A stretch of 64,000 nucleotides of DNA from Desulfofundulus salinus (GTDB taxonomy: Bacteria; Bacillota; Desulfotomaculia; Desulfotomaculales; Desulfovirgulaceae), in NCBI RefSeq assembly GCF_003627965.1, contig NZ_RBWE01000001.1:519195-583194 (forward strand), written 5' to 3'. Every line of letters begins with the position of its first letter. Positions within the stretch are counted from its first letter, which is position 1. This document shows, in pieces, positions 17,043 through 24,340 of the stretch. The notes beneath the pieces are model-generated. The model was not told the origin of the DNA. It did no database searches and worked only from the letters and a program-made list of their open reading frames with translations. The translations under genes were made by a program, and so were the position numbers.

Positions 17043-18275
17043 ATGAAGGAATTATTTCAGGCAGTTACCATTAAAGAGGCGCGGGAAATAGTTTTAAATC
17101 ATGTATCCTTTCCCCGGGATGGGGAGAAAGTTTCATTGTTGTCCGCCCTTGACCGTTGTCTTTTGTACGATATGGTGGCCGTTGACGATGTGCCCGGCTT
17201 TGACCGTTCCACCATGGACGGTTTTGCCGTGCGGGCAAAGGATACCTTTGGCGCCTCCGAGGGCCTGCCCGCCTACCTGGAAGTGGCGGGGGAAGTCCTG
17301 ATGGGTGTGGCGCCGGAAGGGGAGTTAAAGCCGGGCCAGGCCTGGCGCATTGCCACCGGCGGCATGCTGCCCGCGGGCGCCGACGCGGTGGTGATGGTGG
17401 AGCATACCGAGGAGCTGGATGAAAAGACCATTGGCGTTACCAGGCCCGTGGCGCCCGGGGAAAACGTCGTCCGCCGGGGTGAGGATGTCCAGGCCGGGAG
17501 CGTGGTGTTGCCGGCGGGGCACCGCCTGCGGCCGCAGGACCTGGGGATGCTGGCCGCAGCCGGGGTTGTTGCGGTGGAAGTAAGACGCCCCTTAAGGGTG
17601 GGTATCATCTCCACCGGCGATGAAGTGGTCTCCCCGGAAGAAAAGCCGGCTCCGGGCCAGGTGCGGGACATCAACTCTTATACCCTTTACGGCGCGGTGG
17701 CCAGCTGTGGCGGCGAACCCCGCCTGTACGGCATTGTCCGGGACGACTTTCACCAGCTGCAGGAACGGCTGGCCCGGGCCCTTTCTGAAAACGATATGGT
17801 GCTGCTCTCCGGGGGTAGCTCGGTGGGCACCCGGGACGTGGCGGCCCGGGTGATTGATTCCCTGGGGCGGCCGGGAATTTTATTTCACGGAGTTTCCCTG
17901 AAACCCGGCAAGCCCTCCGTGGGGGCGGTGGTGAACGGCAAGCCGGTCTTCGGGCTGCCCGGGCATCCCGCCTCGGCCCTGGTGGTCTTTGAGCTGCTGG
18001 TGGCCCCTTTGATTAGATCTTACAGTTACCCCCGGGAAAGCTTCTGGGAATTCCCCTTGAGGGCGCGGATAACCCGCAATTTGCGTTCCGCCGCCGGGCG
18101 GGAGGATTTCGTGCGGGTGAAACTGCGTTTGCAGGACGGGGAGCTTCACGCGGAGCCCGTGCTGGGCAAATCGGGCCTGATTACTACTATGGTTCGTGCC
18201 GACGGGCTGGCCCGCATCCCGGCGGGCAAAGAAGGTGTAGAAGCAGGCGAATGGGTGGAGGTCAAACTTTTTTGA
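17043..18275 (+). CDS. moeA: Molybdopterin molybdotransferase MoeA
   Basis: Inserts molybdate or tungstate into adenylylated molybdopterin, cytosolic, 410 aa as expected. Motifs: FDRSTMDGFAVRA, GGMLPAGADAVVMVEH, STGDEVV, LLSGGSSVGTRDV (MoCF domain), HGVSLKPGKPS and GLPGHPASALV. AAGGAG upstream of ATG 17043. A second MoeA-type gene follows within a few bases; paired MoeA paralogues are common where both Mo and W cofactors are made, and one may be tungsten-specific. Which one is not readable from sequence. Confidence 0.94.
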   Translation: MKELFQAVTIKEAREIVLNHVSFPRDGEKVSLLSALDRCLLYDMVAVDDVPGFDRSTMDGFAVRAKDTFGASEGLPAYLEVAGEVLMGVAPEGELKPGQAWRIATGGMLPAGADAVVMVEHTEELDEKTIGVTRPVAPGENVVRRGEDVQAGSVVLPAGHRLRPQDLGMLAAAGVVAVEVRRPLRVGIISTGDEVVSPEEKPAPGQVRDINSYTLYGAVASCGGEPRLYGIVRDDFHQLQERLARALSENDMVLLSGGSSVGTRDVAARVIDSLGRPGILFHGVSLKPGKPSVGAVVNGKPVFGLPGHPASALVVFELLVAPLIRSYSYPRESFWEFPLRARITRNLRSAAGREDFVRVKLRLQDGELHAEPVLGKSGLITTMVRADGLARIPAGKEGVEAGEWVEVKLF

Positions 18276-18281
18276 GGAGTG

Positions 18282-20225
18282 ATGGCGTTGTCTAAGGTCA
18301 CGGGCAAACGGGACGTTTATCTGGACGACCGGCCCTGGGAAGAAGCCCTGGAAGAATACATGGCTTACCTTGAGCAAAAGGGGGCACTCAATCCCGGCCC
18401 GCCCGAGGTGGTGGCGGTGGAGGAGGCCCGGGGCCGGGTGACGGCGGCTCCCGTTTATGCACGGGTGTCTTCGCCCCACTACCACGCGGCGGCCATGGAC
18501 GGCTATGCGGTCAAGGCTGCCCTTACCTTTGGTGCTTCCGAAACTGCTCCCAAACGGCTGGCTGTGGGCAGCGAGGCCATCATGGTCGATACGGGTGATC
18601 CCCTCCCCGAAGGGTGCGATGCAGTGATCATGGTGGAGGACGTGCATTTTGTGTCCTCCGGAGTCCTGGAGATCACCCAACCGGTTTATCCCTGGCAGCA
18701 CGTGCGGCCCATTGGGGAAGATATCGTCGCTACGGAAATGATCGTTCCCGCCAATCACCGGGTGCGCCCGGTGGACATCGGGGGGCTCCTGGCCGGCGGG
18801 GTAACGGAAATTTACGTCCACCCCCGGCCGCGGGTGGCCATTTTGCCTACCGGCACCGAACTGGTGGAGCCGGGTCGGGAGCTGAGGCCCGGGGATATTA
18901 TCGACTACAACAGCCGGATGCTGGCAGGCCTGGTGACCGGGTGGGGGGGCGTTCCGGTCCGCAAAAAAATCACCGCCGATGATTTTGAGGCCCTGCGCCG
19001 GTCCCTGCTGGAAGCCCTGCAGGAATCCGATATAGTGCTCATCAATGCCGGCTCTTCGGCCGGCAGCGAGGACTACACGGCGGAAGTAATTAGAAGCCTG
19101 GGCCGGGTGCTGGTGCACGGTGTGGCCACCAAGCCGGGGAAGCCGGTGATCCTGGGGGAAGTGGACGGGCGGCCGGTGATCGGGGTGCCCGGTTACCCCG
19201 TATCGGCCTACCTGTGTGCTGATTTGTTTGTTAAACCCATCATATACAAAAAGCTTGGTTCCGTCCCGCCCGCCCGCCGGAAAATTGAAGCCACCGTTTC
19301 CCGCAAGCTGGTCTCCTCCCTGGGCGTGGAGGAGTTTGTACGGGTTAAACTGGGACAGGTGGGGGACAAGATCATTGCCACACCCATATCCCGGGGAGCG
19401 GGCATTATTATGTCCCTGATCCGGGCTGACGGGATTGTGCGGGTGCCCCGGCTTTCCGAGGGTTACGGTGCGGGCCAGGCGGTGCCGGTGGAGCTCCTGC
19501 GTCCCCTGGAGGAGATCAAGGAAACCACCGTCATCATCGGCAGCCACGATATCGCCCTGGACGTCCTGGCCAATTACCTGCGCCGCCTTTACCCCCAGGC
19601 CAGCCTGTCCAGCGCCCATGTGGGCAGCCTGGCCGGTTTGAACGCCTTGAAAAGGGGAGAGGCCCACTGTGCCGGCACGCACCTTTTGGATGAGGAAACG
19701 GGGGAGTACAACGTTTCCTATATTCAGCGGCTGCTGCCGGACAGGGGAGTAGTGCTGGTCAACCTGGTCTACCGGGAGCAGGGGCTGATTGTGGCCAAAG
19801 GCAATCCCAAAGGGATCAGGGGGCTGGAGGACCTGGCCCGGCCCGGTGTCACCTTTGTGAACCGGCAGCGGGGGGCGGGTACCCGGGTTTTGCTGGATTA
19901 CCACTTGAAACAGCTGGGGATCAGCCCGGACCAAATAAACGGTTACGAGCGGGAGGAATACACCCACATGGCCGTGGCGGCGGCCGTGGCCGGCGGGGTG
20001 GACGCGGGGTTGGGCATCCGGGCCGCCGCGGTGGCCCTGGGGCTCGACTTCATACCCCTGGCCGAGGAGCGTTACGACCTCTGTATCCCCCGGGAATACT
20101 GGGATACACCTTACATCCAGCGTTTGTTGACCGTAATGAACCTGCCGGAGTTCCGGAAAGAGGTACAGGCCCTGGGCGGCTACGACCTGCGGGACTGCGG
20201 CAAGGTCATGTGGGAACAGAAGTAA
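18282..20225 (+). CDS. MoeA-like protein fused to a periplasmic-binding-protein-like domain
   Basis: About 647 aa. Residues 1-410 form a full MoeA (YHAAAMDGYAVKA, PLPEGCDAVIMVED, LPTGTELVEPG, NAGSSAGSEDYT, HGVATKPGKPV, GVPGYPVSAYL). Residues about 420-648 are a PBP-like domain (TTVIIGSHDIALDVLANYL, FVNRQRGAGTRVLLDYHL), the type also found alone or with ModE-like regulators. No signal peptide, so the PBP domain is cytosolic and probably binds an oxyanion or pterin ligand. GTG 18279, ATG 18282 and TTG 18288 are all possible starts; GAGGAG (18274-18279) best fits 18288. The fusion is known in Firmicutes and archaea, but its role is unsettled. Confidence 0.88.
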   Translation: MALSKVTGKRDVYLDDRPWEEALEEYMAYLEQKGALNPGPPEVVAVEEARGRVTAAPVYARVSSPHYHAAAMDGYAVKAALTFGASETAPKRLAVGSEAIMVDTGDPLPEGCDAVIMVEDVHFVSSGVLEITQPVYPWQHVRPIGEDIVATEMIVPANHRVRPVDIGGLLAGGVTEIYVHPRPRVAILPTGTELVEPGRELRPGDIIDYNSRMLAGLVTGWGGVPVRKKITADDFEALRRSLLEALQESDIVLINAGSSAGSEDYTAEVIRSLGRVLVHGVATKPGKPVILGEVDGRPVIGVPGYPVSAYLCADLFVKPIIYKKLGSVPPARRKIEATVSRKLVSSLGVEEFVRVKLGQVGDKIIATPISRGAGIIMSLIRADGIVRVPRLSEGYGAGQAVPVELLRPLEEIKETTVIIGSHDIALDVLANYLRRLYPQASLSSAHVGSLAGLNALKRGEAHCAGTHLLDEETGEYNVSYIQRLLPDRGVVLVNLVYREQGLIVAKGNPKGIRGLEDLARPGVTFVNRQRGAGTRVLLDYHLKQLGISPDQINGYEREEYTHMAVAAAVAGGVDAGLGIRAAAVALGLDFIPLAEERYDLCIPREYWDTPYIQRLLTVMNLPEFRKEVQALGGYDLRDCGKVMWEQK

Positions 20226-20315
20226 GAGGCAATCTTGATACGACCATGTTCCAGGGATATAATTCCGGGCCGGTATCCATAATTTGTCCGGCCTTCTTTC
20301 AGGGGAGAAGGATGA

Positions 20316-21077
20316 ATGACTAAAGATGAATTACGTCTATTGCTTGAGGATGTGCAGAGCGGCCGCCTGGAAGTGGATGCGGCTTTAGACAGGCTCAAGA
20401 CGCTGCCCTATGAAGACCTCGGGTTTGCCAAGGTGGATCACCACCGGGCCCTGCGCAAGGGTTTCCCGGAAGTGGTTTTCTGCCAGGGCAAAACCACGGA
20501 TCAAGTAGTGGAGATTGTGCAGAGGCTTTGCGGGGGCAACCGGACCGTTCTGGCCACCCGGGCCGGCCGGGAGGTTTACGAGGCAGTACGGGCTGTTTTC
20601 AGCGACGCCGTTTATTCGGAACTGGCGCGCACTATTGTGGTGTACCGCGGGGAGCGCCCGCAGCCAAAGGGTAAAGTGCTGGTGATGTCGGCGGGGACCG
20701 CCGATCTTCCGGTGGCCGAGGAAGCGGCCGTGACTGCCGAAGTGATGGGCAACCATGTGCGCCGGTGTTACGATGTGGGAGTGGCCGGCATCCATCGTCT
20801 GCTGGACAAACTGGAGATGATCCGGTGGGCGCAGGTAATCATTGTAGTCGCGGGAATGGAGGGGGCCCTGGCCAGTGTGGTGGCGGGGCTGGCGGAGCAG
20901 CCGGTTATAGCCGTGCCCACCAGCGTCGGTTACGGGGCCAATTTTCACGGCCTGGCCGCCCTTCTCACCATGCTGAACAGCTGTGCTTCCGGCATTGGTG
21001 TGGTCAATATCGATAACGGTTTTGGTGCTGCCGCCCTGGCCAGCGCCATAACCCGCATGATGGTGGGGTCGGAATGA
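20316..21077 (+). CDS. larB: Nickel-pincer cofactor synthase LarB
   Basis: LarB carboxylates and hydrolyses nicotinic acid adenine dinucleotide to pyridinium-3,5-biscarboxylate mononucleotide, the first step of the nickel-pincer nucleotide used by LarA-type racemases. 253 aa; N-terminal [28 protein letters not shown] and a C-terminal AIR-carboxylase-like domain ([52 protein letters not shown]). GGGGAGAAGG before ATG. Stop overlaps the start of larC by four bases. LarE is encoded 22 kb away (43759); no larA is in the window. Confidence 0.92.
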   Translation: MTKDELRLLLEDVQSGRLEVDAALDRLKTLPYEDLGFAKVDHHRALRKGFPEVVFCQGKTTDQVVEIVQRLCGGNRTVLATRAGREVYEAVRAVFSDAVYSELARTIVVYRGERPQPKGKVLVMSAGTADLPVAEEAAVTAEVMGNHVRRCYDVGVAGIHRLLDKLEMIRWAQVIIVVAGMEGALASVVAGLAEQPVIAVPTSVGYGANFHGLAALLTMLNSCASGIGVVNIDNGFGAAALASAITRMMVGSE

Positions 21078-21880
21078 TGAAAGTGGCGTACTTTGACTGT
21101 TTTTCCGGCATTAGCGGTGACATGTGCCTCGGCGCCTTGATTGGCGCGGGGGTGGATTTCGAACAACTGGTCGGGGAATTAAAAAAGCTGCCGGTGGAAG
21201 GTTACCGGTTACGCCTGGAAAAAGTGAAGCGCAATGGAATTTCGGCCATAAACTTCTTTGTAGACGTGGACGCCCACGGCCAGCCGGACAGGCATTTGAA
21301 GGATATTGAGGAAATAATTTCCCAAAGCTCCCTGCCCGAAGAGGTGAAAGAGAAAAGCAAAGCGGTATTCCACTGCCTGGCCCGGGCTGAAGCCGGGGTA
21401 CACGATACAACCCCCGAGCGCATTCACTTTCACGAGGTGGGTGCGGTAGATGCCATCATCGACGTGGTGGGCACCGTGCTCGGGCTGCATCTGCTGGGCG
21501 TGGAAAAAGTCATCGTTTCACCCCTGCCCATGGGAAGGGGGCTTATCCGCTGCATGCACGGGCTGATCCCGTCGCCTGCCCCGGCTACGCTGGAGATTCT
21601 ATCTGAAAGGAAAGTACCGGTCTACGGGACCGGCGTTAACGGTGAACTGGTGACGCCTACGGGGGCCGCCCTGGCGGCCACCCTGGGCGACGCCTTCGGG
21701 GAAATGCCCCCCATGACCGTTACCCGGGCTGGTTACGGGGCCGGAAAGAAAACTTTTAAGCACCCCAACCTGCTGCGCGTGATCATCGGAGAGGCTCAGG
21801 ATAATTGTAAAAATACCATTAACCTTGCCTTACCCGGTGGTCAATTACATGGGCCGCCCAACCACCATGGACATAATTGA
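21074..21880 (+). CDS. larC: LarC N-terminal half (LarC1), C-terminal domain absent
   Basis: LarC inserts nickel into the pincer cofactor in a CTP-dependent reaction. This 268-aa protein carries only the first domain ([19 protein letters not shown] start, [51 protein letters not shown]). The usual second domain, beginning ETNIDDM, is missing: after about residue 245 the sequence is an unrelated tail ([14 protein letters not shown]) and no frame of the next 90 bases encodes it. Lactobacillus makes LarC1-LarC2 by programmed frameshifting; here there is nothing to shift into. Either a truncated gene, or LarC2 is encoded elsewhere. The His-rich tail could bind metal. Confidence 0.85.
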   Translation: MMKVAYFDCFSGISGDMCLGALIGAGVDFEQLVGELKKLPVEGYRLRLEKVKRNGISAINFFVDVDAHGQPDRHLKDIEEIISQSSLPEEVKEKSKAVFHCLARAEAGVHDTTPERIHFHEVGAVDAIIDVVGTVLGLHLLGVEKVIVSPLPMGRGLIRCMHGLIPSPAPATLEILSERKVPVYGTGVNGELVTPTGAALAATLGDAFGEMPPMTVTRAGYGAGKKTFKHPNLLRVIIGEAQDNCKNTINLALPGGQLHGPPNHHGHN

Positions 21881-21882
21881 AA

Positions 21883-21932
21883 CTCAAGAGTTTGTATCCT
21901 CTTGAGGTCATCACGCCGGCATTTGGGCCGGC
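21883..21932. terminator. Two hairpins between convergent larC and tupC
   Basis: CTCAAGAG / CTCTTGAG (21883-21906) and GCCGGC / GCCGGC (21915-21932) lie in the 88-bp convergent gap. Neither has a good T-run; a weak bidirectional terminator is the likely use. Confidence 0.4.
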
Positions 21933-21968
21933 ACCTGTGGATGAGTCCAGGCAAGATACTAGTTTGCT

Positions 21969-22715
21969 TTACTCTGCCGCGTCGCTTTCAAAAACCCGGT
22001 AAAGGGAAGTAATGTAGTTTTCCCGGCGGGGTTTTACTTTAAATATTTCCTCAAAGGTGCCCGTTTTTACCATGCGGCCGTCCTTAAGCACGGCTATGCG
22101 GTCGGTGAGATAGGGCACCTCCGAAAAATCATGGGTTACAAAAATAGCAGCTATCCCCGTGTCTTTTAAAAGCCTGTCCAGTTTATTGAGAAGGGATAAG
22201 CGGGTGGGGAAGTCCAGGGCGGAAAAGGGTTCGTCCAGAAACAACACTTCCGGTTCCAGGGCAAAGGCCCTGGCCAGGCTGACCCTCTGGGCTTCTCCCC
22301 CCGAGAGCTGGTGGGAACGGCGCCCGGCCAGGTGGGCGATGCCCAGCCGCTCCAACCAGAGGCTTACTCTATTTTCTATTTCCTTTCTGGGAACTCCCCG
22401 TAACTTCAACCCGGCCGCCACGTTCTCATAGACCGTGGTATTTAAAAGAAGCGGTTCCTGGAACACCACGGCCACGCGCCGACGAATGGCCAGGGCGTTT
22501 CGGGGGGTGGCCGGTACGCCCCGGAATTCCACGGTTCCGCGGGTTGGTTTTAATAAAAGGGCCATTACCTGCAACAGGGTGCTTTTGCCGGCTCCATTTG
22601 GCCCGATCAGGGCGATGGTTTCCCTCTCATGAAGGGCAAAATGATCGATATTTAAAATTTCCCGGTTTCCCCGTTTGAACTGTAGATTGTGCACTTCTAA
22701 GATGGTGTTGTTCAC
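21969..22715 (-). CDS. tupC: Tungstate ABC transporter ATPase TupC
   Basis: 248-aa ATP-binding subunit. Walker A GPNGAGKST, signature LSGGEAQRVSLARAF, Walker B VLFLDEPFSALD and the switch histidine in FVTHDFSE are intact. It lies downstream of tupA on the same strand, 117 bases apart with a strong hairpin between. The expected tupB is missing from between them and is found at 16272 on the other strand. Assigned to tungstate by tupA; sequence alone would also fit molybdate. Confidence 0.88.
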   Translation of the reverse strand: MNNTILEVHNLQFKRGNREILNIDHFALHERETIALIGPNGAGKSTLLQVMALLLKPTRGTVEFRGVPATPRNALAIRRRVAVVFQEPLLLNTTVYENVAAGLKLRGVPRKEIENRVSLWLERLGIAHLAGRRSHQLSGGEAQRVSLARAFALEPEVLFLDEPFSALDFPTRLSLLNKLDRLLKDTGIAAIFVTHDFSEVPYLTDRIAVLKDGRMVKTGTFEEIFKVKPRRENYITSLYRVFESDAAE

Positions 22716-22772
22716 TGGATGATCCCCACTTCTAAGAATTGCTCCAAACTTAATTAATGCAAAGCTTAAGGA

Positions 22773-22816
22773 GCCCGCCCTGCATTTATGGTTAAAAGGT
22801 TTAAGGCAGGGCGGGC
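22773..22816 (-). promoter_or_regulatory. Intercistronic tupA-tupC hairpin
   Basis: 11-bp perfect stem GCCCGCCCTGC / GCAGGGCGGGC with a 22-base loop, just after the tupA stop. There is no T-run on either strand, so it probably protects tupA mRNA 3' ends or attenuates tupC, giving more binding protein than ATPase. Confidence 0.55.
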
Positions 22817-22832
22817 GGTTTCATATCTATCT

Positions 22833-23726
22833 TTACTTCCCCAGTTCTTCTTCCTTTTTACCGGCATCGGGGAAGAATAACGGCTGGCCGTACTTGTCTA
22901 CCCCGAACTTACCGATGATCTGCTGGGTTTCAGGTGAAATCATGAAGTCAACAAAAGCCTCTGCTCCCTCGGCGTTAACCTTGCCGAATTTTTCCGGGTT
23001 GACCTGCATCACGTGATAGATGTTCAGCAAGGTTCTATCTCCTCCGTATAAAATCTTTAACTTCAGGTGTTTCTGGTTGGCCAGGTAGGTGGCCCGGTCA
23101 CTGAGGGTATAGCCTCCCTTTTCCGAGGCAATGTTTAGAGTATTGCCCATGCCCGTACCGGCTTCCTGGTACCATTTGCCGCCGGGGGTAATGCCGGCTG
23201 CTTTCCAGATGTCTATTTCTTTTTTGTGGGTGCCCGATTCATCCCCGCGGGAAATGAAAATATTTTGGGTTTGGGCGATTTTCTTAAAGGCTTGCACGGT
23301 GTTTTGGGCCGACTTGATTCCGGCCGGGTCATTTTCCGGGCCGACCACCACAAAGTCGTTGTGCATTACCAGCCGGTAGTTGATGCAAACGCCGCTGTCC
23401 ACCAGTTCCTTTTCCGCTTTGGGGGCGTGCACCAGCAGCACGTCCGTTTCACCTTTTTTGCCCATTTCCAGGGCCTGTCCCGTTCCCACGGCAATGGTTT
23501 TCACTTTATAACCGGTTTTCTTTTCAAATTCGGGAATAAGTACATCCAGGAGACCGCTGTCCTGGGTGCTGGTGGTGGTGGCCAGAATTACGTCCTGTTT
23601 TTGCGGTTTTTCCCGGGCCGGCTGTCCTTGTTTTGCTTCTTTCTGTGCAGTATTGGAAGAGCAGCCTGCAATAAGCATGAGCGCAAGGAGAAGGGTTAAT
23701 ACAGGGGTAAGTATTCGCTTGAGCAT
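22833..23726 (-). CDS. tupA: Tungstate-binding lipoprotein TupA
   Basis: Extracytoplasmic substrate-binding protein (about 297 aa) with a lipoprotein signal peptide: hydrophobic LTLLLALMLIAGCSSN with the lipobox ending at Cys. Then VILATTTSTQDSGLLDVLIP, the TupA/WtpA-type oxyanion-binding start, and GDESGTHKKEIDIWK. ATG 23726 is spaced seven bases from GAGGTGA; the ATG at 23732 is too close. It is the first gene after a Moco-type riboswitch and two terminators, so its expression should fall when cofactor is abundant. Delivers tungstate to TupB (16272). Confidence 0.92.
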   Translation of the reverse strand: MLKRILTPVLTLLLALMLIAGCSSNTAQKEAKQGQPAREKPQKQDVILATTTSTQDSGLLDVLIPEFEKKTGYKVKTIAVGTGQALEMGKKGETDVLLVHAPKAEKELVDSGVCINYRLVMHNDFVVVGPENDPAGIKSAQNTVQAFKKIAQTQNIFISRGDESGTHKKEIDIWKAAGITPGGKWYQEAGTGMGNTLNIASEKGGYTLSDRATYLANQKHLKLKILYGGDRTLLNIYHVMQVNPEKFGKVNAEGAEAFVDFMISPETQQIIGKFGVDKYGQPLFFPDAGKKEEELGK

Positions 23727-23833
23727 TGTCATTCACCTCTTCAGGTATTAGATTGGGTTGTTTCAAAGGTAAGTGTTCAGTTAATCCGTTGCTCCGCGCC
23801 GGGAACAAGTTTCAAAGATCGCCTCTCTCACCT

Positions 23834-23965
23834 CCTGACCGCCTTAAGAACAGGCCGTACATAGCTGGATTCGCAGCCTGCTCGGACCTCAAGGCTTGTT
23901 CCAAAACAAAAAGGCTGTGCTCTGGCGAAAAAGGCAGAAGCACAGCCGTTTCCCGGGCGGTCAGG
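23834..23965 (-). other. Long-range 10-bp inverted repeat in the tupA leader
   Basis: On the minus strand CCTGACCGCC (23965-23956) is perfectly complementary to GGCGGTCAGG (23843-23834). The pair encloses the second leader terminator and about 110 bases. The downstream arm runs directly into AGGAGGTGAG. It could form a domain that competes with the terminator, or a second regulatory structure that I cannot assign to a known class. Confidence 0.5.
23903..23947 (-). terminator. Second terminator in the tupA leader
   Basis: Minus strand GGCTGTGCT-CTG / CAG-AGCACAGCC stem (23947-23913, with one extra base on the 5' arm) followed by TTTTTGTTTT. It is 180 bases upstream of the tupA start, downstream of the riboswitch terminator, and reads in the same direction. 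Confidence 0.8.
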
Positions 23966-23982
23966 TGGTTATGCGTCCGCAG

Positions 23983-24016
23983 AAAAAAACTGTGTCCTGT
24001 GGGAAACAGAACACAG
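23983..24016 (-). terminator. Riboswitch terminator (Moco switch)
   Basis: Minus strand 11-bp stem CTGTGTTCTGT / ACAGGACACAG (one G-T pair), loop TTCCC, seven T. Its 5' arm CTGTGTTC can instead pair with GAACACAG (24043-24036), which overlaps the 3' strand of aptamer stem P1, giving mutually exclusive states. Confidence 0.88.
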
Positions 24017-24039
24017 GTCTACCCCAAAAGTATAGCTGT

Positions 24040-24136
24040 GTTCTCCTTTCCGCACTGGGAGGCACGCCGGTTTCCCGGCATACCCTGTCGGCCCGAAAAC
24101 CATAGCCCTGGCCACAGGTAATCGGGCTCGGAGAAC
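24040..24136 (-). promoter_or_regulatory. Moco/tungsten-cofactor riboswitch aptamer
   Basis: 97-nt RNA on the minus strand closed by the 7-bp P1 stem GTTCTCC / GGAGAAC (24136-24130 with 24046-24040). Inside are GCCCGA / TCGGGC (P2), a CCTG / CAGG hairpin in the position of P3, the GCCGG-GAAA-CCGGC hairpin, and the conserved GTGCCTCCC and GCGGAAAGGAG stretches that I recognise from the Moco RNA motif. The 3' arm of P1 shares GAAC with the antiterminator, so ligand binding should favour termination. Controls tupA-tupC. Confidence 0.8.
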
Positions 24137-24142
24137 GGTCAT

Positions 24143-24170
24143 ATTGTACTATTGCCAGGCTATCACACAA
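24143..24170 (-). promoter_or_regulatory. Sigma-A promoter of the tupAC leader
   Basis: Minus strand TTGTGT (24170-24165), 16 bases, TACAAT (24148-24143). The start point predicted at about 24136 coincides with the first base of the aptamer, which supports both calls. Confidence 0.65.
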
Positions 24171-24340
24171 TAAACTTATTCGAGGGAATGGAGCAAAATC
24201 CTGCCGGCATATAACTTTTTTCACGCCCACTTTCTGGAATCTAGAATAAAATATTTAAGAAAAGTGCAAAAGATCAGAAGGTTTTAGAGTGTTTATGTTG
24301 AATGAATAATCATTTATTAAAGTCAGGAGGGAGGATTTCC

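Noticed and set aside
17880-19967. 695-codon open frame on the minus strand across moeA and the MoeA-PBP gene
   Set aside because: It lies antisense to two well-supported genes with full motifs; high GC makes long antisense frames common. Its translation is rich in His/Pro/Gly with no domain.
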